This document shows positions 8,682-18,186 of a DNA stretch of 48,379 bases, one piece after another (positions within the stretch are counted from its first letter, which is position 1; the number at the start of each line of letters is the position of its first letter). The stretch comes from Candidatus Magasanikiibacteriota bacterium. Its GTDB lineage: Bacteria > Patescibacteriota > Patescibacteriia > Magasanikbacterales > UBA922. The translations under genes and the position numbers were made by a program. Location: positions 1 to 48,379 of the forward strand of contig JABJHO010000046.1 of the NCBI GenBank assembly GCA_018661775.1, read 5' to 3'. The notes under the pieces are model-generated. The model did not search any database and was not told where the DNA came from. It saw only the letters and a list, made by a program, of their open reading frames with translations.

Positions 8682-11270
8682 ATGTTTTTTTTCATACTCC
8701 AATTTTTTTCAGCACCAAAAACGACACAGTTTCAACAATCCAGTAACTCTTTTTCAGATATACTTACGCCTGTATTTTTTTTCTACCTCTTCCTCGCAAG
8801 TGTGTGTTTTTTTTGTATTATCTATGGAAGAAAATTACTCAAAAACTATGTGAAAAAAAATAGCATGTTCAATCGCAATACCTTAAAAATAATGGTACCA
8901 AAAGAAAGGAAATCAGAGGGGCAGGGTGGGCAGGTTGGGCAAGAGGATCGACTAGAACAGATAAAAGAAGAAATAGGTATTACGGAAAGTTTTTTTTCTA
9001 CAATAGCCGGATTACGGGCTAACACAGGGTTGTGGCATTGGCTTACCGGCAGACAAGACTACTTTTCTTTTGAGACGGTTGTGCAAGATGGGAGAATCTA
9101 TTTTTATATTGATACTCCAAAGAAAAAAACTGATTTTGTGGAGCAACAAATTCATGCACAGTTCCCTAATGCCGACATAGAACGCATCACAGACTACAAC
9201 CTTTTTTCTGAGAATAGCCACATTCTTGGAGCATATTTATATGGTACAAAAAGAAAGGTATTTCCTATTAAAACCTATAAAACCATGGATTCAGACCCCA
9301 TGTCTGGTATGCTTAACGTACTAGCAAGAATACGAGAAGACAACAGTGCTGCTGCAGTACAATTTGTCGTTAGGAGTGCAAAAAAAACCTGGAGAAGTGA
9401 TGCAGTGCGTATTGTTCGTGAAGTAAAAAAAGGTAAAAAGTTTGAACAAGTTGCACAAGAATCAGGAGTATCACGATTCTTTAGAAAAACAGGCGAGCTG
9501 ATTAGCGAAAACTTTAGCAAACCACAAGAACAGATGGGAAAAGATACACATTACCAGCTCTCGGCAATGGAAGAAGAGATGCTAAAAGGTCTTGAAGAAA
9601 AAATGAGTAAAGGTGGGCTGGAAGTGTCTATTCGAATCATTACGGTGTCAGACAATGAAGTTATGAATAGAACCAACCTCGACAACATACTCAATGCATT
9701 TAGTCAGTACAATCTTTACAGGTATGGTAATGAGTTTCGCGCGGCAATACCTAGAAGACAAACGCAGATTATTAAAGATTTTATCTATAGATCTTTTAGT
9801 GAAAAATATAATATAATAAGCAATACCGAAGAGATTGCCTCTTTGTGGCACCCACCAATCCATTCCACAGAAGCACCAAACATTGCCTGGCTCACCGGAA
9901 GAAGCGCCCCTCCACCACCCAACCTTCCAAAAGAAGGGCTAACACTTGGGTATTGTGAATATCGCGGAACAAAGGAAGATGTAAAACTACAAACACCCGA
10001 CAGACAAAGGCATTTATATATTATTGGTAAGTCTGGAAGTGGTAAGTCTGTTACCATTGCAAACCTTGCCATGCAAGATGTAAAAGCTGGACACGGTGTC
10101 TGTATTGTTGATCCACACGGAGATTTGGTTGAAGAGGTTCTAGGGCATATACCAAAGGAGCGTGCTGATGATGTTATCATCTTCAACCCATCTGACACAG
10201 AGCGCCCAATTGGCATGAACATGCTCGAAGCCAAATCAAAAGACCAGAAAGACTTTGCGGTACAAGAAATGCTTGGTATTTTTTTGAAACTTTTTCCACC
10301 AGAAATGATAGGTCCGATGTTTGAACACACCATGAGAAATGTTATGCTGACTCTCATGGCAAACCATGAAGACCCTGGAACCATTATAGACATACCGAGA
10401 ATGCTTGTTGACGATGATTTTGTAAAAAGATATTTGGTAAATGTTACTGATCCGATTGTCCGAACATATTGGGAAAAAGAAATGGCACAAACAACACAAC
10501 ACACAAAATCAGAGATGCTTGGGTATTTGGTATCTAAAATTGGTCGTTTTGTGGGAAATGAAATGATGAGAAATATTATGGGACAACAAAAATCAGGCTT
10601 TGACTTTAGAGAAGTTATGGATAATCAAAAAATACTTCTTGTAAACCTTGCTAAAGGAAAAACTGGAGAGGTTAATTCTAAACTTATTGGACTTATTGTG
10701 GTGGCAAAACTCCAAATGGCTGCAATGGGGAGGGCCGACATGGAAGAACATTTGCGAAAAGACTTTTACTTGTATATTGATGAGTTCCAAAACTTTACAA
10801 CCGACTCAATTGCTATTATTCTTTCAGAAGCGAGAAAATATAGACTCGACCTTACTGTTGCTCACCAATATATGGGCCAACTTATGAATGACAAAGGCCA
10901 ACCAGAAATTCGTGATGCAGTACTTGGAAATGTTGGTACCATGATGGTCGGAAGGATTGGCCCAGATGACTCTGAAATTCTTGCCAAGGAGTTTGCACCA
11001 GTTTTTGGTTCTTTTGACTTACTCAATACACCACAATACTCGTTTTATTCAAAAATGCTTATAAGCAACCAAGCAAGCAAACCATTCCTTATGCGTGCCT
11101 ACCCTCCTGAAAAAGGTAACAAGGAGCTTGCTGACACCATCACACAGCTATCTCGTCTAAAATATGGACGTGACAAACGTATTGTAGAAGAAGAAATACT
11201 TGAGAGAACGAAGCTTGACGACCCAGAAACAAAAGGTATAGGTGGCGATCTTTCGGAAATGAGTCTTTAG
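8682..11270 (+). CDS. TraG/VirD4-like membrane ATPase (DNA-transport type)
   Basis: 862 residues. Two hydrophobic segments near the N-terminus (about 2-10 and 28-48) anchor a large cytosolic part. The P-loop motif GKSGSGKS (about 449-456) is followed by 'VDPHGDL', and Walker B is in 'LYIDEFQNF' (about 697-705) with a downstream 'AHQYMGQL' sensor. This is the HerA/FtsK-class layout of type IV coupling proteins (TraG/VirD4/TraD) that move DNA or protein-DNA substrates through the membrane. No relaxase or other VirB gene is in the window, so it may serve a type IV pilus-like or DNA-uptake system, as suggested for similar CPR genes. It overlaps the convergent ftsQ-like gene by 4 bp with no visible terminator. 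Confidence 0.88.
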   Translation: MFFFILQFFSAPKTTQFQQSSNSFSDILTPVFFFYLFLASVCFFCIIYGRKLLKNYVKKNSMFNRNTLKIMVPKERKSEGQGGQVGQEDRLEQIKEEIGITESFFSTIAGLRANTGLWHWLTGRQDYFSFETVVQDGRIYFYIDTPKKKTDFVEQQIHAQFPNADIERITDYNLFSENSHILGAYLYGTKRKVFPIKTYKTMDSDPMSGMLNVLARIREDNSAAAVQFVVRSAKKTWRSDAVRIVREVKKGKKFEQVAQESGVSRFFRKTGELISENFSKPQEQMGKDTHYQLSAMEEEMLKGLEEKMSKGGLEVSIRIITVSDNEVMNRTNLDNILNAFSQYNLYRYGNEFRAAIPRRQTQIIKDFIYRSFSEKYNIISNTEEIASLWHPPIHSTEAPNIAWLTGRSAPPPPNLPKEGLTLGYCEYRGTKEDVKLQTPDRQRHLYIIGKSGSGKSVTIANLAMQDVKAGHGVCIVDPHGDLVEEVLGHIPKERADDVIIFNPSDTERPIGMNMLEAKSKDQKDFAVQEMLGIFLKLFPPEMIGPMFEHTMRNVMLTLMANHEDPGTIIDIPRMLVDDDFVKRYLVNVTDPIVRTYWEKEMAQTTQHTKSEMLGYLVSKIGRFVGNEMMRNIMGQQKSGFDFREVMDNQKILLVNLAKGKTGEVNSKLIGLIVVAKLQMAAMGRADMEEHLRKDFYLYIDEFQNFTTDSIAIILSEARKYRLDLTVAHQYMGQLMNDKGQPEIRDAVLGNVGTMMVGRIGPDDSEILAKEFAPVFGSFDLLNTPQYSFYSKMLISNQASKPFLMRAYPPEKGNKELADTITQLSRLKYGRDKRIVEEEILERTKLDDPETKGIGGDLSEMSL

Positions 11271-12229
11271 TAGAAGTACACCTTTTCTTTCTGACGCACA
11301 TCGATAAAGGAAACTGGTTGAGAGAGTATTTTTTTGTATACAAATACCAAATCCGTTAGCTGCTCTTCGGCACTACCATCTATTCTTATCAAAATCACAC
11401 GATTATCTTTGGTTACCATATCCATGTTTCTACGATCTTTGTGTAATCTAAAGTACGCAATAGAAACCCCCAAATCTTGATCTAGGCGCTCAAACCACGT
11501 TATAATATTCACTACCGACTGCGGTGAAACAACTACTACCCGCTCCTCATTTTTTTTCACAACTGAGTGGCTAAATTCATCATACAAAATAGGATATTTT
11601 CCCATTTCTTTGTGTACACGCTCAGCATCAATGCGATGCTTTTTTTGTACCACAATACCCTGCTCCGTAGAACTAGGACTTACCACAGAAGGTGATGGGC
11701 CAAACCACTCATCTTCTCCCACATTACGAATATGTTCCACAACAGTACCGTCCAAACCAAGAAAACTATATGTCTCGCCGTTATCATAAATAATAGATGA
11801 TATTTTTTCTTCTACCACTATATTCAGTTTATCAGGAAAATCTTTTGTAACAGTTATATGTGCAATAGGAAACTTTTGTGACAACAACATCCCTACTTCT
11901 TTTTCACCAACCATAGAAAAACTACTTTTTGGTAAAAAGAAGAGCACCTTATAATCTATTATTCCCTCTGTAGCCGACAAAAAAGCCTGCTTATTAATCC
12001 GTTCAAGCCCAGAGACCGTTATCTGTGAAATACGAAAAAAGGGATGGTACAAAAAAATTCCAACCATACCAAAAACACACCCAAGAAGAATAGTGAGTAA
12101 TATAAAAAATCGTGTTGTTGTGTGTGCTGTTTTTTTTGATTTCCCGCGTCTATGTGAAGTGCTTGTAGTCGAGAAAGGTAAAACAACCCGAGAAGCAGAG
12201 TTCTGTCTCCTTTGTTTACTTTTACTCAT
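11267..12229 (-). CDS. ftsQ: FtsQ/DivIB-like cell-division protein
   Basis: 320 residues. A basic, polar cytoplasmic tail (1-40) is followed by one transmembrane helix (41-60) and a POTRA domain (about 66-135) beginning ITVSGLERINK and containing 'FPDKLNIVVEEK', the usual FtsQ pattern. FtsQ/DivIB bridges early and late divisome proteins and controls septal peptidoglycan synthesis. Position after femAB and the Mur ligase fits an envelope operon. The 3' end overlaps the convergent ATPase gene by 4 bp. Sequence identity in this family is always low; domain order makes the call good, though a SpoIID-type POTRA protein cannot be excluded. Confidence 0.82.
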   Translation of the reverse strand: MSKSKQRRQNSASRVVLPFSTTSTSHRRGKSKKTAHTTTRFFILLTILLGCVFGMVGIFLYHPFFRISQITVSGLERINKQAFLSATEGIIDYKVLFFLPKSSFSMVGEKEVGMLLSQKFPIAHITVTKDFPDKLNIVVEEKISSIIYDNGETYSFLGLDGTVVEHIRNVGEDEWFGPSPSVVSPSSTEQGIVVQKKHRIDAERVHKEMGKYPILYDEFSHSVVKKNEERVVVVSPQSVVNIITWFERLDQDLGVSIAYFRLHKDRRNMDMVTKDNRVILIRIDGSAEEQLTDLVFVYKKILSQPVSFIDVRQKEKVYFY

Positions 12230-12267
12230 GAAATAATATTATTAAAAAAACACAAAGCAAAAACTGG

Positions 12268-13293
12268 TTAAAACCCTCTACGTACCCTTCTTATAGTCTC
12301 TATAATCCAATTTATATAATATTTTTTTGTAAGAGAAATATCCATACACGGTGCAAGATCTTTTTGTGACCCACCAAAACCCTGCTTAAAGTGTGTAATT
12401 CCTGAAAATGGGTGGGATCTTGGTGATCCTTTTGGTGCTACGCCCCAAAAATTATACCAAGGTATCCCCCGTTTTTTGACTTCTTTTATTACTTCCCACT
12501 GAAGAAGGTAAGAGGTTGGCAACCTTTTGTCTTGATTAAGTGAAGCGCTGTGCCTATAACATGCCATACCATTATAAAATATAATAATAGCCGAAGAATC
12601 TAACTTGCCGTCTGGTAAATACCCTTCAAATATACACGCTTTCCCCTCTTTGGCAAAAATAGTAAATTCACTATCAACAAATGATCGCGAGAATCTATGA
12701 AAATTATGTCTTTTGGCCACCACATCATGCATATCATTGAGCCGAGCAAGTGCAGCGGCTGAAGTGGTTTGTTGTATAGTAATCCCCTGCTTTTCACAAC
12801 GTCGAATAAGATTTCTATGGTTTTTTTTCATGTCAGAAAGAAGTATTGCTTCTGTTTTTTTGGCATCCAAGAGCCAGGTATTTTCTGCCAACACGTGCAT
12901 TGGTGCCTTTTTAGCACCCCATGTTTTAAGCGCTTTGTACACAACATCTGTATCTTCCACATACGGACTGAATCGTATAAAATCATACCCACGCTTCTTA
13001 CCAAAAACCTTCATATACGCCATAAACGCAAGCCCCACATCTTTGTTGTGGTAATCTATTACTGGCCCATACGGAAGAAGCAAAAAAGAGCCTCGTTTTG
13101 CATGCACAGACAACACCAACGAGCCCCCAACCAACGTGTTATCGTAATACACACCGATAATCCAAAAATCTTCACCAGTTTTTTTATGCACTTCACCCGA
13201 CAGTGCTGATTGTACAAAAAGAGCACTGTCTTGTTTTGATAAAAATATTTCCCACTCCTTTGGTGACACATCTTCTCTTATTGTATACGTCAT
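12268..13293 (-). CDS. FemAB-family aminoacyltransferase
   Basis: 341 residues of the FemA/FemB/FmhB (GNAT-fold) family, which adds amino acids from aminoacyl-tRNA to the peptide side chain of lipid II or peptidoglycan. Visible signatures are 'LLLPYGPVID' in the first GNAT half, 'NLIRRCEKQGITI' in the linker, and 'PTSYLLQWEVIKEVKKRG' with 'YNFWGV' and 'KQGFGG' in the second half. The coiled-coil tRNA arm of staphylococcal Fem proteins is absent, as usual in the short bacterial branch. It starts inside the degT stop (ATGA overlap at 13290-13293), so translation is coupled. It probably makes the cross-bridge of a Gram-positive-like wall. Confidence 0.9.
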   Translation of the reverse strand: MTYTIREDVSPKEWEIFLSKQDSALFVQSALSGEVHKKTGEDFWIIGVYYDNTLVGGSLVLSVHAKRGSFLLLPYGPVIDYHNKDVGLAFMAYMKVFGKKRGYDFIRFSPYVEDTDVVYKALKTWGAKKAPMHVLAENTWLLDAKKTEAILLSDMKKNHRNLIRRCEKQGITIQQTTSAAALARLNDMHDVVAKRHNFHRFSRSFVDSEFTIFAKEGKACIFEGYLPDGKLDSSAIIIFYNGMACYRHSASLNQDKRLPTSYLLQWEVIKEVKKRGIPWYNFWGVAPKGSPRSHPFSGITHFKQGFGGSQKDLAPCMDISLTKKYYINWIIETIRRVRRGF

Positions 13294-14525
13294 ATTGTAT
13301 CAGTTATACATGTGAGTATCTTTCTCACTTCCTTTTCTGTAATACCACTATGTGTGGGTAAATTTACTACTTGTGTTGCAAAAAGTTCTGCACGCGGACA
13401 TGAACCCGCAACATACTCAGAATGCCTCAGGTCAACATCTTTTGGCGCAACAACTGTTGTATACCAATCACCTAATACAATACCCCTCTTTTTTCCTTCT
13501 GCAAGCACTGCTGATTGTTTTTTTGTGAGCAATAAATATCGTAACGGTACATCTTCGGTGTGTTTAACCTGAGAGAGAGTAATTGTATTAATCGACTGCA
13601 ATCCTTTTGTGTACTGCGTCGCAATAGCTTGCCTATGAAGATTCACCGCGTCTATGTTTGCTAGCTGTCCTAATAAAATATGCGCAAGGGCGTTAGGAAA
13701 TGTTGTTTGTGTATACCCGTCAACTTCTCCTTGTTTTTCTTTTTTACTTATTACCAGCGGTGTCATGCCTATAGTTTTAGATAAAAAAAGTAGTATTTTT
13801 CCCACATACAGACGATAACAGAATTTACCCAATGGAAAGTAGAGGTACTGAAACAAATATTTACCAACCGACACACAGGTTGAGGAAGGAAGTGACTCTT
13901 GGTATTGGCGCACTTTTGCAGAAAGGTCATCTTTTTTAGTTATGGCAACACCACCTCTTCCGCAAGAAAGTGGTTTGTCAGAACCAAAGCTAAACATGGC
14001 AGCATCAGCAAACGTCCCGAGTAGTTGTCCATTATGTCTTCCACCAAAAACATGTGCACAATCCTCAATAGTATACACACCTTTCTTCTTGGCAAAAGAC
14101 ATAATAGCTTTCACATCAGCCGCTGCACCAAACGTATGTTGTATAATAATAGCCTTTGTCCGAGAAGAATATTTTTTTTGCATATCCGCAACATCCATAT
14201 TCCCATCATCTCCAATATCCACAAAAATTGGTTTGGCCCCGGTATACTTAATAGCATTTACCACAACCACACAAGTAAATGCCTGTAGCAACACCTCATC
14301 ACCCTTTTTTACACCACCAGCACACAACAAAGCACACAGTGCAGTTCTTCCAGAATCAAATGTTATCGCCTGAGCACCCAAAAAATATGCAGAAATCCTC
14401 TCCTCTACCAACCGTACATACTTGCCCGAACACACACGAAACCATTTCCATGGTAAAAAAACATACGACACAGCTATGCCAATGTCTTTAATGGTAGTAT
14501 TTGAAGAAAATCCTGTAAAAATCAT
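13290..14525 (-). CDS. DegT/DnrJ/EryC1-type PLP aminotransferase
   Basis: 411 residues, fold type I PLP enzyme of the sugar aminotransferase family. The Schiff-base lysine is K184 in 'FSFGSDKPLS' followed by 'GRGG', the PLP-ring aspartate is D155 in 'TIEDCAH', and the N-terminal cofactor loop is 'FDSGRTAL' (56-63). These enzymes aminate UDP- or dTDP-4-keto sugars for surface glycans. No sugar dehydratase lies beside it; its neighbours are a membrane Mur ligase and FemAB, with which it shares an operon, so the product may be an amino sugar used in the envelope. The N-terminal 30 residues are unusually hydrophobic (VSYVFLPWKWF), as in membrane-associated DegT paralogues. Confidence 0.9.
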   Translation of the reverse strand: MIFTGFSSNTTIKDIGIAVSYVFLPWKWFRVCSGKYVRLVEERISAYFLGAQAITFDSGRTALCALLCAGGVKKGDEVLLQAFTCVVVVNAIKYTGAKPIFVDIGDDGNMDVADMQKKYSSRTKAIIIQHTFGAAADVKAIMSFAKKKGVYTIEDCAHVFGGRHNGQLLGTFADAAMFSFGSDKPLSCGRGGVAITKKDDLSAKVRQYQESLPSSTCVSVGKYLFQYLYFPLGKFCYRLYVGKILLFLSKTIGMTPLVISKKEKQGEVDGYTQTTFPNALAHILLGQLANIDAVNLHRQAIATQYTKGLQSINTITLSQVKHTEDVPLRYLLLTKKQSAVLAEGKKRGIVLGDWYTTVVAPKDVDLRHSEYVAGSCPRAELFATQVVNLPTHSGITEKEVRKILTCITDTI

Positions 14526-14551
14526 ATAATTGAATACCTAACCCTCTAATA

Positions 14552-16156
14552 TTATACCACGCCCAACTCTTTCATTACACTTACCGGCATGCGATTCTCA
14601 AGTAAAATAACCACATCTTTTTCTTTCAAAGATTTAATATATGCCAGAAGATCTTGTGGATTATCTTTCAAAGACACTTGGGTGTGATATTTTTCTACTA
14701 TACCGCGCTGTAGCGGAGCAAAAAAATCTTTTGTAATCACAACCAACCCATCTGCCACAAAAGAAATTTCACCTCCTATCTCCTCATGTAGTATATCACT
14801 CCGAGAACCCAACTCTAGCATACCTCTTGTAATAACAATCCGCCGCTTTTCTGTCGGAAATTTTGCCAATACATCAAGTGCGCTACGAAAACCATTTGGA
14901 TTTGAATTATAACTGTCGTTCACAATAGTTGCATTGCCGTAAGGAAAAATACTCAGAGAACCATGTACTGTAACAGGAAGAGAGGTTCCTTGCTTTTCTA
15001 TTTCAGCTATAGAAATATTAAGATATCTCGCAACAAGAATAGCTGGGGCAATATTAAATGCATGATGTGCGCCTATAATACGCGTATGTATTTTTACCTC
15101 TTTTTTATCTGCCAATTCCCAAACAAATTTTGTATACTTGAGCGTGCTATCAATTTTTACAATACGACATGAAATGTCTACACTCTCAGACGTCCCAAAT
15201 GTCTGTATATTTTTACAAGAGAGTGTGTGTACCAACCCAACACAGTAAGAATTGTCTGCGTTGGTAACCACAAGGCCGTCTTCTGGAATAGCTCGCAAAA
15301 GCTCATACTTTGCCTGCTGTGTTTTCTCAATACTCCCAAAAAGTGATACATGTTGATCATTTATAGCCGTAAGTATCCCAACTAGTGGTTTCACCATATC
15401 ACACACAATCGCAATCTCCCCCATTTTATATGCTCCCATCTCACAAACAAACACATCATACCCCGAAAGATCATGTTGTAAAATAAATTTTGCTATACCA
15501 ATGTCCGTATTAATATTTTTTGGAGTTTTTATTACATTTTTGTTGCAACGTAGTATGTGATCCAAAAACTCTTTGACAGATGTTTTTCCATAACTCCCAG
15601 TAACCCCAATCACTAAAAGATTTTTATATCCCAACATTTTTCTTTTTGCCAAAAAAATGACATATCGCTTCAGTATTTTTGTTGGCATATAGCTTAAAAA
15701 AACAACCGTGCTTAAAATTACAAAACGTAATAATAAGAGCAATAGTAACACCTCCACATCTCCAAAAAACCAAACAATCCCAACCTCAAGAGTAAGCGAT
15801 CCGAGTAGTATGCTCATCGCTTTAATAGTTAGTGTTGGTCTACGAAATCTCTTTTTACACACATGAACAACCCCGACAAATACATCGGCAAGCAAAATCA
15901 CAAAAAGTATATACAGAGCTGTCGTAAACGTATTTACGGGCAACAGAAAAAAGAGAAGGATAATACACAAAGAACGTAACATTACGGGATACTGGTATAC
16001 AAATTCCTTTCCTTGTTTAGTAGAAAGAAAATCACTAAAAATATCAAAACGATATTCTTTGAGCTGCCAGATATAACAATACCTACTGTATTCAAAAAAA
16101 GCACTGATTAGCCACAACACACCTATGTAGAAAAAAAGAGGATTGGTAAAAATCAT
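14552..16156 (-). CDS. Membrane-anchored MurF-like ligase
   Basis: 534 residues. The first 165 carry about five hydrophobic segments (about 5-22, 60-75, 78-98, 112-130, 136-156) where MurF normally has its UDP-binding domain. The Mur central domain follows: ATP loop GVTGSYGKTS (184-193), 'TPKNINTDIG', 'CEMGAYKMGEI' and 'TNADNS'. The C-terminal ligase domain has 'VNDSYNSNPNG' and 'MLELG', both MurF-like. MurF adds D-Ala-D-Ala to UDP-MurNAc-tripeptide in the cytosol. Loss of the nucleotide-binding domain and gain of a membrane domain suggest a lipid-linked substrate. Its operon neighbours DegT and FemAB would fit side-chain chemistry on a lipid carrier. Confidence 0.85.
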   Translation of the reverse strand: MIFTNPLFFYIGVLWLISAFFEYSRYCYIWQLKEYRFDIFSDFLSTKQGKEFVYQYPVMLRSLCIILLFFLLPVNTFTTALYILFVILLADVFVGVVHVCKKRFRRPTLTIKAMSILLGSLTLEVGIVWFFGDVEVLLLLLLLRFVILSTVVFLSYMPTKILKRYVIFLAKRKMLGYKNLLVIGVTGSYGKTSVKEFLDHILRCNKNVIKTPKNINTDIGIAKFILQHDLSGYDVFVCEMGAYKMGEIAIVCDMVKPLVGILTAINDQHVSLFGSIEKTQQAKYELLRAIPEDGLVVTNADNSYCVGLVHTLSCKNIQTFGTSESVDISCRIVKIDSTLKYTKFVWELADKKEVKIHTRIIGAHHAFNIAPAILVARYLNISIAEIEKQGTSLPVTVHGSLSIFPYGNATIVNDSYNSNPNGFRSALDVLAKFPTEKRRIVITRGMLELGSRSDILHEEIGGEISFVADGLVVITKDFFAPLQRGIVEKYHTQVSLKDNPQDLLAYIKSLKEKDVVILLENRMPVSVMKELGVV

Positions 16157-16164
16157 AAAACGTC

Positions 16165-16890
16165 TTACAAAAGTATATTTTGCAAAATATCAACAAATGC
16201 TTTTTTCTTGTGCAAATGCAAGCCATGTGTACCCCCTTCTACAATATGGAGCTGTGCATTTGGAATTTCTTCTGCAGTTTTTTTTCCATACCGTAGTGGT
16301 GTGTGTCTATCTTTCTCCCCCCAAACAATATCGGTATGTACAATAATTTTACACAAAATATCTGAAACATCCTCTCGTACCACCTTTTTATAAATCTCTC
16401 TTTTAACGCCACGACTCTCTTCATAATCAGAAGAACCTAAACAACGATAGACTACTTTTTTAACATACCTCGCCCTGCTCTTTAGTATCGGAAAAGTTAA
16501 CATGAAAGCAAGCATCTTTGCAATAATACCAAAAAGTGTTCTTTTAAAATAGCGCTTTGGGCGATAAATTGCAGCACCACTAAGAATAAGTCGCTCACAC
16601 ACCTCCGGATGATGCGCCACCAGATATGCCGCCACCTGTCCGCCAAAAGAATGGCCCAAAATCATAACCCTATCACCCTTTATGTGTGACATTTTGTTTT
16701 TTACAAATTTTGCATACTCTTTTACACCCCACACATCTGTTGGGCAAGATGTTTCACCAAAACAAGGTAAATCTAAAACGTGTACATCCACGTCAGGTAT
16801 GTGTGATGACAAAAAAGACACAAAGCCTTCCCAAGTTTTTTTACTCCCACCCCACCCAGGAAGAATAAAGAGTATCTTTTTTTGACTCAT
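16165..16890 (-). CDS. Alpha/beta-hydrolase
   Basis: 241 residues with a standard alpha/beta-hydrolase core. The nucleophile is S81 in GHSFGG, the acid is the aspartate in 'WGEKDRHTP' and the histidine is in 'VEGGTHGLH'. An oxyanion region 'PGWGGSKKTW' lies near the N-terminus, and a helical cap (about 105-180) is basic. No signal peptide. The start codon overlaps the serS stop (ATGA at 16887-16890), so translation is coupled. The substrate cannot be read from sequence; the family includes lipases, esterases and C-C hydrolases, and the neighbouring envelope genes make a lipid or ester substrate plausible. Confidence 0.85.
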   Translation of the reverse strand: MSQKKILFILPGWGGSKKTWEGFVSFLSSHIPDVDVHVLDLPCFGETSCPTDVWGVKEYAKFVKNKMSHIKGDRVMILGHSFGGQVAAYLVAHHPEVCERLILSGAAIYRPKRYFKRTLFGIIAKMLAFMLTFPILKSRARYVKKVVYRCLGSSDYEESRGVKREIYKKVVREDVSDILCKIIVHTDIVWGEKDRHTPLRYGKKTAEEIPNAQLHIVEGGTHGLHLHKKKAFVDILQNILL

Positions 16891-18182
16891 ACCATTTTTT
16901 CCTTTCTCATATATGGTTGCAATACTTTTGGTATAACAATACTTCCATCTTTTTGTTGAAAATTTTCAATAATAGCAATAAGAATACGACCAATACCAAA
17001 GGCGGTTGCATCGTTCATATGCACAAAATTCTTTTCTTTTGTGCCTGTCCGAACATACCTTGTGTTCAGTCTTCTCGCCTGAAAATCAGTCATATAATCT
17101 GCGGTATGTGTTTCTCTAAATGTATTTTGACTTGGAATCCAGCATTCTATATCTATTGCCCTAAAATCTGCTTTTCCACCCATATCTCCGGTACATTTTA
17201 ATACCACCTGGTGATGAATACCAAGCTGTTGGACCAAATATTCTTGTATTGCAACCAAAAGCTCTTGCTCTACCAACCCTTGCTCTGGCGTGGTAAAACA
17301 TTCCATTTCTAGCTTATCAAATTGATGGCGGCGCAAGATTCCTGAAGTATCTTTTCCGTAAGTTCCAGCCTCTCTTCTAAAGGAAGTAGAATACCCGATA
17401 TAACGAATTGGTAAATCTTCTTCTTTAATTATTTCATCCATATGAAGGGGGCCAAGTGTATGTTCTGCACTTCCTACAAGTAAAATATTATCTTTTTCAA
17501 AATAGTATCTATCGTCAATCGGATCAAACCTATCCATTTTCTTCATTACTTCATCTCGGCACATTACAGGAGTAATCGCAGGTATAAATGGTTTTTCACT
17601 ACCACTTCCTACTTTTTTTGCCAAAGTGCTTATTATTTTTGTGTCAGTCAGTGTTTGCATTACAAAATCAATAAGAGCAAACTGCAGCAACGCAACATCC
17701 CCAAAAAGATAGTTAAATCGTGAACCAGAAATTTGTGCTGCCTTTTGTGTATCTATATTCTTACCGCACACATCCATGTGATTTTTTGGTGTAAAGTCAA
17801 ATTCTGGTTTTTCTCCAAATGTTCTTAACACAAGGTTTTCTTCTTCATCTTTTCCTTCTGGAGTATCTTCTGATATAACATTAGGAACTTGGTACATAAG
17901 CACAAAGAACTGATCTTCGACTTCTTTAAATTTTGCTTCAATTGCTTGGGTTTCTTGTTTTATATTTTTTCCTTCTTCTAATTGCTCATCTGTTGGCTTC
18001 TTACCCTTCATTTTTGTATTTAATTCATTTTTCTGCGCTCGGATATCATCTAATTCTTTTTGTAATGTATTTTTTTTAGCATCAAGAAGAAGAAGCGTGT
18101 CTATATCACAATCCAGACTCTTGCGTGTTACGGCTCTTTTTACCTCTGAAGCATTGTCTCGTATATACTGTATGTCTAACAT
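16887..18182 (-). CDS. serS: Seryl-tRNA synthetase
   Basis: 431 residues, normal length for bacterial SerRS. Residues about 25-105 form the long antiparallel coiled coil that grips the tRNA-Ser variable arm (leucine and lysine/glutamate rich). The class II catalytic domain shows motif 2 'FRREAGTYGKD' and a motif 3-like 'GIGRILIAIIENF'. It charges tRNA-Ser with serine for translation. It begins 4 bp after the HAM1-Nudix gene and overlaps the hydrolase gene by 4 bp, all within the lysS operon. The start is ATG 18182 (MLDIQYIRDN, the usual SerRS opening). Confidence 0.96.
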   Translation of the reverse strand: MLDIQYIRDNASEVKRAVTRKSLDCDIDTLLLLDAKKNTLQKELDDIRAQKNELNTKMKGKKPTDEQLEEGKNIKQETQAIEAKFKEVEDQFFVLMYQVPNVISEDTPEGKDEEENLVLRTFGEKPEFDFTPKNHMDVCGKNIDTQKAAQISGSRFNYLFGDVALLQFALIDFVMQTLTDTKIISTLAKKVGSGSEKPFIPAITPVMCRDEVMKKMDRFDPIDDRYYFEKDNILLVGSAEHTLGPLHMDEIIKEEDLPIRYIGYSTSFRREAGTYGKDTSGILRRHQFDKLEMECFTTPEQGLVEQELLVAIQEYLVQQLGIHHQVVLKCTGDMGGKADFRAIDIECWIPSQNTFRETHTADYMTDFQARRLNTRYVRTGTKEKNFVHMNDATAFGIGRILIAIIENFQQKDGSIVIPKVLQPYMRKEKMV

Positions 18183-18186
18183 AAAA

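Noticed and set aside
13942-14373. Long plus-strand frame inside the degT gene
   Set aside because: It is antisense to a gene with all PLP motifs and has serine/proline-rich shadow composition.
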